DNA from: JBKEDC01 sp047975205
GTDB lineage: Bacteria > Bacteroidota > Bacteroidia > Bacteroidales > Prolixibacteraceae
DNA: 64,000 nt
Direction: 5' to 3'
NCBI GenBank assembly: GCA_047975205.1
Contig: JBKEDC010000003.1
Span: 1 to 64,000 of the forward strand
Below, one piece after another: positions 25,842 to 33,477 of this stretch. The notes below the pieces were generated by a model. The model had not been told where the DNA came from. It ran no database searches and saw nothing but the letters and a program-made list of their open reading frames with translations. Made by a program: the position numbers and the translations under genes. Position 1 is the stretch's first letter. The number at the start of each line of letters is the position of its first letter.

Positions 25842-27113
25842 ATGGATCTAAAAGTTATTAAGCAACGCTTTGGTATTATTGGGAATGATTATGCTCTTAA
25901 TAGGGCTATCGAAATTGCTGTTCAGGTTGCTCCTACTGATTTATCAGTTTTAATTACAGGTGAGAGCGGTTCAGGTAAAGAAAACATTCCTCAAATAATT
26001 CATCAATACTCATCGCGTAAGCATAACAAGTATATAGCCGTAAACTGCGGTGCTATCCCGGAAGGAACTATTGATTCTGAGCTATTTGGTCATGAAAAGG
26101 GAGCATTTACCGGAGCATCAAACGATCGTAAAGGATATTTTGAAGAAGCTGATGGCGGAACAATTTTCCTAGATGAAATAGGAGAACTCCCCTTGTCTAC
26201 TCAGGCTCGTTTGCTTCGGGTGCTTGAAGCCGGCGAGTTTATGCGAGTAGGCTCATCTAAAGTGCAGAAAACTGATGTACGCATTGTAGCCGCTACAAAT
26301 ATTAATTTCAGCAATGCCATTAGTGAAAATAAATTTCGAGAAGATTTATTCTATCGTTTAAATACGGTACCTGTCCGTCTGTCTCCTCTACGTGAAAGAG
26401 TCGGTGATATTTATTTGCTTTTTAGGAAATTTGCCTCTGATTTTGCAGAGAAATATCATATGCCCTCTTTACGTATGACACCGGAAGCTCGCCATATCTT
26501 AGAAAGTTATCATTGGCCGGGTAATATTCGTCAGCTAAAGAATATAACGGAGCAAATATCCATTATTGAGCAAGAGCGAGTAGTTAGCGAAGAAATTCTA
26601 CGCAAATACCTACCGGAAGGTGGCAAGGCTCAGCTACCGGCTTTATACGAAGCTGAAGATTCTAAAAGCTTTTCATCGGAGCGAGAAATTTTGTATCAAG
26701 TATTATTTGATATGAAAAAAGATATGAATGAGCTTAAAAAATTGGTATTTGATTTGATGAACGACTCACATAATATATCTAGAGAGAACCAACAAATCAT
26801 CCAAGACTTATATCCGAATGAATCATTTACCGGCATAGTTACGCATCAAACTTCGAATGGTGCTTCTTCACATATACCTTATAAAGACAATGCAAGGGTG
26901 TCTGCAGAAGATAATATTGAGGATTATCGCGAAGAAGGTTTGAGCGAAGATAATGTAATGAGCTTAGTTGAATATGAAAAAGCTGCTATCTTGAAAGCAC
27001 TTGAAATGTATAACGGAAACCGAAGAAAAACTGCTGATAAATTAGGAATATCGGCTCGCACACTATATAGAAAACTCAAAGAATATGATCTCCTTGAAAA
27101 TAACGAAGAATAG
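25842..27113 (+). CDS. Sigma-54-dependent transcriptional activator without N-terminal sensor domain
   Basis: A 424-aa AAA+ enhancer-binding protein. Walker A GESGSGKE is at residues 40-47, the sigma-54-contacting GAFTGA loop at 87-92, Walker B is GGTIFLDEIGELP, and the sensor region is FREDLFYRLNTVPVRL. The C-terminus is a Fis-type HTH (GNRRKTADKLGISARTLYRKL). The AAA+ core starts almost at residue 12, so there is no receiver, PAS or GAF input domain. A long linker (about 265-370) with a heptad-like stretch (VLFDMKKDMNELKKLVFDLM) joins core and HTH. The start at 25842 (MDLKVIKQRF) follows a -7 element closely. It overlaps lptE by 29 bp. Confidence 0.93.
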   Translation: MDLKVIKQRFGIIGNDYALNRAIEIAVQVAPTDLSVLITGESGSGKENIPQIIHQYSSRKHNKYIAVNCGAIPEGTIDSELFGHEKGAFTGASNDRKGYFEEADGGTIFLDEIGELPLSTQARLLRVLEAGEFMRVGSSKVQKTDVRIVAATNINFSNAISENKFREDLFYRLNTVPVRLSPLRERVGDIYLLFRKFASDFAEKYHMPSLRMTPEARHILESYHWPGNIRQLKNITEQISIIEQERVVSEEILRKYLPEGGKAQLPALYEAEDSKSFSSEREILYQVLFDMKKDMNELKKLVFDLMNDSHNISRENQQIIQDLYPNESFTGIVTHQTSNGASSHIPYKDNARVSAEDNIEDYREEGLSEDNVMSLVEYEKAAILKALEMYNGNRRKTADKLGISARTLYRKLKEYDLLENNEE

Positions 27114-27618
27114 ACTCTTTTGTCTAGCCATTATGCTGTATATGATTTTACTGCCATTCTCGGCATGTAAAATGTCATATTCATTTACAGGATCATCCTT
27201 AGATCCTTCCATAAAGACATTTACGGTTTATTATATGCAAAACCGAGCTCAATTGATTAACCCGAATTTAAGTCAGCAACTCACCGATGGACTGATTGAC
27301 AAAATAACGAGACAGACCTCTTTAGAAATGATGGAGAACAACGGCGATTTGGAGTACGAAGGTGTTATTTCCGACTACAAAGTTACTCCTGTCAATATCT
27401 CGGAAGGCGACAATGCGGCGCAGAATAGATTAACGGTTACGGTACAAATAAAATACACGAACAACAAGAATCATGATGCCGATTGGGAGAAATCATTCTC
27501 TGCTTATACAGATTATGATTCAAATCAGATGCTAACCGATGTTGAAGACACGCTTGCTGAAGAAATAATTGAACAACTGACAGAAGATATTTTCAACGCC
27601 TCAATTGCAGATTGGTAA
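27085..27618 (+). CDS. lptE: LptE-family LPS assembly lipoprotein
   Basis: A 177-aa lipoprotein whose signal peptide ends at Cys28 (LLPFSAC). The mature part resembles Bacteroidetes LptE: YSFTGSSLDPSIKTFTVYYMQNRA near the start, then LTDGLIDKITRQTSL and LEYEGVISDYKVTPV. LptE plugs the LptD barrel that delivers lipopolysaccharide to the outer surface. The start lies inside the preceding gene (29-bp overlap), and the stop overlaps the next ATG as TAATG, so the block is translationally coupled. Confidence 0.87.
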   Translation: MISLKITKNRLFCLAIMLYMILLPFSACKMSYSFTGSSLDPSIKTFTVYYMQNRAQLINPNLSQQLTDGLIDKITRQTSLEMMENNGDLEYEGVISDYKVTPVNISEGDNAAQNRLTVTVQIKYTNNKNHDADWEKSFSAYTDYDSNQMLTDVEDTLAEEIIEQLTEDIFNASIADW

Positions 27619-28193
27619 TGGATAAGATTGCTTTTCATAAATATATGCATAGTCCGGAACTCTTAGATGCATCAAGTATTAAAGAACTCAAAGCCATTGT
27701 GGCCGATTATCCCGGATTTCAACTTGCTTGGATACTGTTATTGAAAAATCTGAAGCTTTTAAATTCTTCCGAATTTGCAACATACCTGAGCAAAGCTTCT
27801 TTTCATATTAATGACAAAAGAAGGCTCTATCATTTCTTGCACATAGAGCCTAAACTCGCCAAATTGGAAATGTCATTAATCAGTAAAGAATATACTACCC
27901 ATGAATCTTACCATATTACAGAAGAATATGCGCAGATGGATGAACTCAGTAATTTGGCGGAATCTCTTCGGATAAAAACGGTAAGTACAAAAGTAAAAGA
28001 AAGCGAAAGCAACGAAAATCAGGACAACACCCCTGAGAATGATTTTATAACAGAAACTTTGGCTAAAATTTATATTAAACAAGGACTATTCAAGCAAGCA
28101 ATTGCATCTTATGAGAAATTGGGTTTGAAATTTCCGGAAAAAAATGCTTACTTTGTAGCCCGAATTAAAGAAATAAAAGAACTAACGAAATAA
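27618..28193 (+). CDS. Conserved Bacteroidales protein with C-terminal TPR-like repeat
   Basis: A 191-aa cytosolic protein of unknown function, conserved between lptE and secG in Bacteroidales as far as I recall. The N-terminal part is helical (HKYMHSPELLDASSIKELKAIV, then YPGFQLAWILLLKNL); a charged low-complexity stretch (about 120-145) precedes one TPR-like pair (ETLAKIYIKQGLFKQAIASYEKL). The start ATG overlaps the lptE stop as TAATG. No catalytic motif is visible. Confidence 0.8.
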   Translation: MDKIAFHKYMHSPELLDASSIKELKAIVADYPGFQLAWILLLKNLKLLNSSEFATYLSKASFHINDKRRLYHFLHIEPKLAKLEMSLISKEYTTHESYHITEEYAQMDELSNLAESLRIKTVSTKVKESESNENQDNTPENDFITETLAKIYIKQGLFKQAIASYEKLGLKFPEKNAYFVARIKEIKELTK

Positions 28194-28199
28194 TCTAGA

Positions 28200-28565
28200 A
28201 TGTACACATTAATTACAGTATTATTAATTATCGCCAGCATATTTATGGTGCTAATTGTTTTGGTGCAAAACTCTAAAGGTGGAGGTTTAGCCAGTAACTT
28301 CCAATCTAACAATCAAGTGATGGGAGTTCGTAAAACAAACGACTTTTTAGATAAAGCAACTTGGTGGTTGGCCGGAGCCTTATTAATATTATCACTTGCA
28401 GGAAGTGCTTTCATTCCAAAAGAAAATAAAGCAGCTGTTGGAACTGAAATGAGTAAGCAAATTGAAAACGCAGTTGATCCATCGGCAGTACCTAGCTTTC
28501 CTTCTACTCCTGCAGCTAAAAGCACTTCTACTCCGGAAGAACAAGCCCCCGCTGAACAAAAGTAA
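28200..28565 (+). CDS. secG: Preprotein translocase subunit SecG
   Basis: A 121-aa membrane protein of the SecYEG channel. Two helices are seen (about 2-23 and 55-75), with the signature VLVQNSKGGGLASNF between them, and a Pro/Ala/Thr-rich tail (about 95-121) as in Bacteroidetes SecG. It is the last gene of the block starting at 25842 and is followed by a terminator. Confidence 0.95.
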   Translation: MYTLITVLLIIASIFMVLIVLVQNSKGGGLASNFQSNNQVMGVRKTNDFLDKATWWLAGALLILSLAGSAFIPKENKAAVGTEMSKQIENAVDPSAVPSFPSTPAAKSTSTPEEQAPAEQK

Positions 28566-28585
28566 ATCTTAACTTGACGATATTT

Positions 28586-28617
28586 AAAGGCTGGCACTTG
28601 CATTAGTGTTAGCCTTT
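28586..28617 (+). terminator. Terminator after secG
   Basis: A 13-bp stem with two G-T wobbles (28586-28598 with 28605-28617), loop of 6, followed by T-rich sequence. Confidence 0.75.
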
Positions 28618-28681
28618 TCATTTACCTGAACTTTTCGTTCACATTATCGTTTTTTACACTCACTATATAAAAGTCAATGCT

Positions 28682-30427
28682 TTGTTTAATAAACTTAAAT
28701 TCATTCTCAATTATACGAATCGATATAAATGGTGGTATTTAGGTGGAGCCATATCATTAATATTCACCGTTTGGACTTCAGTTACCATTCCGCAATACAT
28801 TCAAAAAACCATCGACTTATTAGGCGGCAGCCGATTAGAAAATGAACAACAGTTAAAGCACAACATTTTTATCGTCGTAATATTGGCATTCAGCTTAATT
28901 TTGGTTCGTTCCCTATCTCGCATACTTCTGTTTGTTCCTGCCCGATTAATCGAACGACAACTGAAGGGTGAAATGTTTTTAAAGCTGAGCACTTTTGGAA
29001 AAAAATACTACGACGAGAATTCCACCGGCTCTATCATTTCCAGGATAAACAACGATATTAACGGTATCAGAATGATTACCGGATTCGGAGCCTTACAACT
29101 CATGAACATTCTACTCTCGTTATCGCTCACCCCATATATGATGTGGAAGCTCTCGCCCACCCTGACGATATACTGCATCATTCCGATGATAATCATTTTT
29201 GCTGTCGTACGATCAGGAATGAAAGTGATGGTGAAATACACACATAAGCAAATGAGCACGCTGCAATCTTTATCCGGAAAAACGATTTCTTTCTTATCGG
29301 GAAACAGCGTTATTAAAAGCTATAATATTTATGATTATGTCGAAGAGGAAATAGACACCGACAACCTGTCATTGTTCGGGCATCAAATGAAAATTGCGTG
29401 GATTCGTTCGTTTGTTATTCCTTTGCTCACCAACATGAGCCAAATTCTGAAAGTGCTCATATTGTTTGTGGGGGGCATATACACCATTCAAGGCAACTTC
29501 ACTATTGGCGAACTAACTGCCTATATTGCTTATTCTGCCTTATTAGCCCAACCGATTATGAGCTTAGGATGGGTGCTCACCGCATTTCAGCAAGGAATGG
29601 TAGGCATCGAGAGTTTACAAACAATTATGAACCGCAAGGGAGATGACGATAAACGCCTTAATCTGGACGAAACAAAGCGAAATCAGCTTTTTGAGGAAGG
29701 GATAAAAATTAAAAATCTTTCCTACACCTTTCACAACGGTAAGTTCCCTGCCCTGCATCATATTTCATTTGATATTAAACCGGGAGCTATTGTTGGGATA
29801 ACAGGAGCTGTAGGTTCAGGAAAGACCACGCTTGTGAATTGTCTCAACGGATATCTGCGTCCGGAGCAAGATATGATTTATTTTGGCAAGCAAGATGCAG
29901 CAAAGCTTAAAGCCGAAGAAATTCGGAACGCCGTAAGAACTGTAAGTCAGGAAGTATTCCTATTTTCAGATACCATTGAGAATAACATTTTATTTGGCTC
30001 GAATGAAAGCGAACTGACCAATGATTTCGAAGAGGTTGTTTATCGAGCAGCTCTCAAAGATGAGTTGGAACGCTTTCGGGAGCGAGAACAAACGATAGTA
30101 GGCGAAAAAGGCATCATGCTATCCGGAGGACAGAAACAACGATTGAGTTTAGCCCGTGCGTTATACACCCCTTGCCGATTACTCATTTTAGATGATGTAT
30201 TCTCGGCTGTTGACACCGATACCGAGCGTTTCTTAATTCGCCAAATCGTAGAGAACAACACTGCCCAAAGCCTGCTTATCATTTCCAATAGAATCAGTGT
30301 GTTGCAGAAAACAGATTACACCATCGTGCTTGAAGAGGGGAAAATAACAGCTCAAGGTACTACCGACGAACTGCTCCTAACTTCAAGTTTTTATCAAGAG
30401 ATGGCAAAACTTCAAAGCGAACAATAA
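28682..30427 (+). CDS. ABC exporter subunit A (degenerate catalytic site)
   Basis: A 581-aa fused exporter half-transporter: a six-helix membrane domain (about 15-300) and a nucleotide-binding domain (about 340-575). Walker A is GAVGSGKTT (near 375) and the signature LSGGQKQRLSLARAL. The residue after Walker B is Asp instead of Glu (LLILDDVFSAVD), and the switch histidine is Asn (IISNRISVL), so its own ATP site is probably non-hydrolytic. No ATG opens the frame before the first helices; the TTG at 28682 is the likely start. The stop overlaps the ATG of subunit B as TAATG, so the two form a heterodimer. Substrate unknown. Confidence 0.9.
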   Translation: MFNKLKFILNYTNRYKWWYLGGAISLIFTVWTSVTIPQYIQKTIDLLGGSRLENEQQLKHNIFIVVILAFSLILVRSLSRILLFVPARLIERQLKGEMFLKLSTFGKKYYDENSTGSIISRINNDINGIRMITGFGALQLMNILLSLSLTPYMMWKLSPTLTIYCIIPMIIIFAVVRSGMKVMVKYTHKQMSTLQSLSGKTISFLSGNSVIKSYNIYDYVEEEIDTDNLSLFGHQMKIAWIRSFVIPLLTNMSQILKVLILFVGGIYTIQGNFTIGELTAYIAYSALLAQPIMSLGWVLTAFQQGMVGIESLQTIMNRKGDDDKRLNLDETKRNQLFEEGIKIKNLSYTFHNGKFPALHHISFDIKPGAIVGITGAVGSGKTTLVNCLNGYLRPEQDMIYFGKQDAAKLKAEEIRNAVRTVSQEVFLFSDTIENNILFGSNESELTNDFEEVVYRAALKDELERFREREQTIVGEKGIMLSGGQKQRLSLARALYTPCRLLILDDVFSAVDTDTERFLIRQIVENNTAQSLLIISNRISVLQKTDYTIVLEEGKITAQGTTDELLLTSSFYQEMAKLQSEQ

Positions 30428-32175
30428 TGGCAAACCAAAAGAAAACTTTCAATAGCCGAGATTGGCAGCTGATTACTCGGTTTGCCAAATACTTCAAGCC
30501 TCATAAGAAATGGCTTGCCTTTAGTCTACTGTCTATTCCGATTACTACCGGAGCAAGTTTAGCCTTCCTATATCTTGTGCAGTCGATTATTGATGATTAC
30601 ATTATACCCGGAAACACCGACGGACTAAAATGGCAGGTTCTGATGCTACTTTTTGTGCTCGTTTTGAATATTCTTTTCGATGGAATATACAGCTACTCTT
30701 TTGTTAAAGCCGGTGGATTAACCATCGTTGATGTACGCAAAAAGATGTTTGCCAAAGCCATTCGATTCCCTTCAAAATACTATGATAAGAACCCCATTGG
30801 TATTACGCTGTCTCGATTAACCAGCGACATGGATGCCATTGCCGAATCATTTGCCACCGGCATACTCGGGCTATTTGCCGACAGCATCAAAACGATTGTG
30901 CTTTTGGTGTATCTGTCTTACATTAATTGGCAGCTCACTTTGGTTCTGATGCTTGTTGTGCCGGTTATTATTATGGTCATCCGATTTTTACGCAAAAAAA
31001 TGCGCAAAGCCTACTTCACGGCACGCTCCGGATTGGCAAAATCGGCAGCTTATCTGCAAGAATCATTAAACGGCATGAAAACCGTGCAGCTTTATGCCGC
31101 CGAAGAAGAAGTTTTTCACAAATACGATCAATTGAACAAAGATTTTTGCGATGCTCAAAACCATTCGAATGTTTACGACTCCGTGCTATATTCCATTATC
31201 GATGGTATAACAACGGTGGCTACGGCATTGGTTTTAGGATTCGGAGCCTATCAGATTTGGGGAGGAAACCTCAGCATGGGCGTGCTCATCGTTTTTATCA
31301 CTACATTGGAGCGATTGTTTATTCCCGTACGCCAGTTTGCACAACAAATATCTACCATTCAACGAGCCTTATCGAGCCTTGAGCATGTGAGCGAATTATT
31401 CGATACTGAAGTGGAAGAAGAAGGCGATACTAGCCCATTCATCTTAGAAACCATTGAATTTAAGCATGTATATTTCCGATATAACAAAGATGCCGATGAT
31501 GTGTTAATCGATGTTTCTTTCACCCTTCGAAAAGGCGACCGATTGGCCTTAGTGGGAACAACAGGCTCCGGAAAATCAACCATTATTAAGGTGCTTGCCA
31601 AAAGTTACACCGGATATCGAGGTTCTATTAAGATAAACGGCATCGAACTGCGAGATATTTCCATTCATCAGCTGCGCAAAACAATTTCGGTCATGCAACA
31701 AGATATTTTCATGTTTAACGACAGCATAGGATTCAACATTGCTCTGGGGCGAAAAGGGATAACCGACATTGACGTTAAACAGGCTGCCGAATTTGTATAT
31801 GCCGATCAATTTATTGAAAAACTGCCCGATACTTATAATTATCGGGTGCATGACAACGGAGGCAACTTATCGAAAGGACAAGCACAACTTATTTCTTTTG
31901 CTCGCGCCATTGCCGGCAACTCCGAACTCATTATTTTAGATGAAGCTACCTCATCGGTTGATTCCATTACCGAACAGTACATTCAACAGGCAATTGCCAA
32001 CATATTCGAGCAAAAAACAGTGATTGCCGTAGCGCATCGATTGAGTACAATTCGAAACTCTGATTTAATATTGGTGCTCGACCGCGGAGAGATTATCGAA
32101 CGAGGAAATCATGATGAACTGCTGCAACTCAATGGGAAATATGCTCAACTCGTGCAACAACTGAAAGAGGAATAA
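30427..32175 (+). CDS. ABC exporter subunit B (canonical catalytic site)
   Basis: A 582-aa half-transporter pairing with subunit A. Membrane domain about 25-310; nucleotide-binding domain with Walker A GTTGSGKST (near 377), intact Walker B plus Glu (LIILDEATSSVD) and switch His (AVAHRLSTI). Its signature is LSKGQ instead of LSGGQ. In a heterodimer this signature faces the Walker site of subunit A, so both defects fall in the same composite site, as in asymmetric exporters of the LmrCD/TM287-288 type. Cargo might be a drug, lipid or peptide; the sequence does not say. Confidence 0.92.
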   Translation: MANQKKTFNSRDWQLITRFAKYFKPHKKWLAFSLLSIPITTGASLAFLYLVQSIIDDYIIPGNTDGLKWQVLMLLFVLVLNILFDGIYSYSFVKAGGLTIVDVRKKMFAKAIRFPSKYYDKNPIGITLSRLTSDMDAIAESFATGILGLFADSIKTIVLLVYLSYINWQLTLVLMLVVPVIIMVIRFLRKKMRKAYFTARSGLAKSAAYLQESLNGMKTVQLYAAEEEVFHKYDQLNKDFCDAQNHSNVYDSVLYSIIDGITTVATALVLGFGAYQIWGGNLSMGVLIVFITTLERLFIPVRQFAQQISTIQRALSSLEHVSELFDTEVEEEGDTSPFILETIEFKHVYFRYNKDADDVLIDVSFTLRKGDRLALVGTTGSGKSTIIKVLAKSYTGYRGSIKINGIELRDISIHQLRKTISVMQQDIFMFNDSIGFNIALGRKGITDIDVKQAAEFVYADQFIEKLPDTYNYRVHDNGGNLSKGQAQLISFARAIAGNSELIILDEATSSVDSITEQYIQQAIANIFEQKTVIAVAHRLSTIRNSDLILVLDRGEIIERGNHDELLQLNGKYAQLVQQLKEE

Positions 32176-32240
32176 ATCAGCGCACCGATTTAGTAATACT
32201 TTGAAAAATTCCATTAGTAAATGCCCGTTTAGGGAATAAA

Positions 32241-32307
32241 TTTCTCTCTTTGCTTCGTTTCGCTACATTCCACTTCGCAAAGAGAGAAAGCCTTTGTGCT
32301 TTCTCTC
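32241..32307 (+). repeat. Three-part inverted repeat able to form two alternative hairpins
   Basis: Segment A (32241-32253, TTTCTCTCTTTGC) is complementary to B (32277-32289), and the right part of B (32282-32291, GAGAGAAAGC) is complementary to C (32298-32307). A:B and B:C exclude each other. It lies in the 288-bp spacer between the ABC operon and the lipoprotein pair; the rest of that spacer shows nothing clear except a -7-like element at its end. Confidence 0.6.
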
Positions 32308-32452
32308 ACAGAATTAAATGCTTTCTTTTTCTTCGACTAAAAAGGTTAAAGATGGGACATTTAAGACTGGAATAAAGATATGCTATTGCTGCATATTTAA
32401 AAAGCGGGAACTTAAATATTGTAAAAAGAAAGCTTATAATATGCGTATAAGG

Positions 32453-32460
32453 TATATTTG
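32453..32460 (+). promoter_or_regulatory. -7 element immediately before the lipoprotein pair
   Basis: TATATTTG ends 3 bp before the ATG at 32464, which would give a leaderless or nearly leaderless transcript. Confidence 0.4.
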
Positions 32461-32463
32461 AGC

Positions 32464-33477
32464 ATGATAATACGGAAACTCAACTATTTCTTGCTATTGT
32501 GGGGCGGATTATGGCTTTTTTCTGCTTGTTCCGATTCGCCGGCAACCCAAACTTCTTTCTACTTTTGGCGTACTGCCTTTCAACTCAATAAAACAGAGAG
32601 AAACACACTCCTTGAGAACAAAAGCCGGAAACTTTATGTGCGTTATTTCGATATCGACCTGAATAAAAACGGCGAAGTGTTCCCGCGGGCTAAAATCGAT
32701 ATGCTCGACACCACCGACTGCGAAATTATTCCCGTTATATACATTAAAAATCGGGTGATGCTGAATGAGCAATGGAATATGAACGAGCTTATCGATAAAA
32801 CACTCCATTTGGTGAAAGATATACACCGACAGACTCACAGCAAGCTGAAAGAAATTCAAATCGATTGCGATTGGACGATTGAAAGTCGCGACCGTTTTTT
32901 GCGCTTCGTCAAACTATTTCATCGGGCATGGGGTGGCGAACTTTCGGTAACAATCCGATTGCATCAGGTGAAATATTTGAGGCAAACCGGTATTCCCGAT
33001 GTGAACTACGGCGTGCTGATGTATTACAATATGGGACACATTGATGAACTGAACAAAAATTCAATTTACGATAAAAACATTGCCGACCGATACATTCAAA
33101 GTTTATCAACTTATCCGCTCCCATTGAAAGTTGCCCTGCCCATATTTTCATGGGGAATACAAACCAGAGCCGGCAAAGTGGTGAGCTTATGGAACAAAAA
33201 AACACGACAAGATTTAACGAGCGATAAAAACCTGAAAGCTATTGATACCAATAGGTTCAGCGTAATAAAATCGTTCTACCAACAAGGAAAATACTTCAGA
33301 AAAGGCGATGAAATATACTATGAGGGCATATCGAAAAAAGATTTGCGGGAAATGGCTAAAGACTTGAAAAAAAACATACACTTATTCAAAAACGAAATCA
33401 TTTTTTACGACTTAGATTCTATAAGCATTCAACAATATGAAACAAATACATTCCAAAAAGTATCTGCTAGGTTTTAG
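32464..33477 (+). CDS. Lipoprotein with predicted TIM-barrel-like fold, function unknown
   Basis: A 337-aa lipoprotein: signal peptide to Cys22 (WLFSAC). The start is taken at the ATG 32464; a TTG two codons earlier overlaps the promoter element. The mature protein alternates strands and helices in barrel fashion: KLYVRYFDIDLN, CEIIPVIYIKNRV, LKEIQIDCDWTIESRDRFLRF, ELSVTIRLHQ, NYGVLMYYNMG, LKVALPIFSWG. The IQIDCDW block resembles the strand-4 acid region of GH18-like or DUF3142-type glycosidase relatives, but I cannot assign a family firmly. Its end overlaps the next gene by 41 bp, so the two proteins are made together. Confidence 0.7.
   Translation: MIIRKLNYFLLLWGGLWLFSACSDSPATQTSFYFWRTAFQLNKTERNTLLENKSRKLYVRYFDIDLNKNGEVFPRAKIDMLDTTDCEIIPVIYIKNRVMLNEQWNMNELIDKTLHLVKDIHRQTHSKLKEIQIDCDWTIESRDRFLRFVKLFHRAWGGELSVTIRLHQVKYLRQTGIPDVNYGVLMYYNMGHIDELNKNSIYDKNIADRYIQSLSTYPLPLKVALPIFSWGIQTRAGKVVSLWNKKTRQDLTSDKNLKAIDTNRFSVIKSFYQQGKYFRKGDEIYYEGISKKDLREMAKDLKKNIHLFKNEIIFYDLDSISIQQYETNTFQKVSARF

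Noticed and set aside
27085..27113. Later start for LptE to avoid overlap with the sigma-54 activator
   Set aside because: A later ATG would shorten the signal peptide before the lipobox; the 29-bp overlap is acceptable.
20230..28193. Sigma-54 (-24/-12) promoter near the activator gene
   Set aside because: I saw no convincing GG-N10-GC element before the genes of this region; a TGGCAC near 28592 lacks the right spacing and lies in a terminator.
30927..31382. 151-codon plus-strand frame inside ABC subunit B
   Set aside because: It is an alternative frame of the transporter gene, rich in Arg, His and Ser as expected of a shadow.
33437..33477. Frameshift between the two overlapping exported-protein genes
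   Set aside because: The second protein has its own signal peptide beginning within the overlap, so a fused product is not expected.
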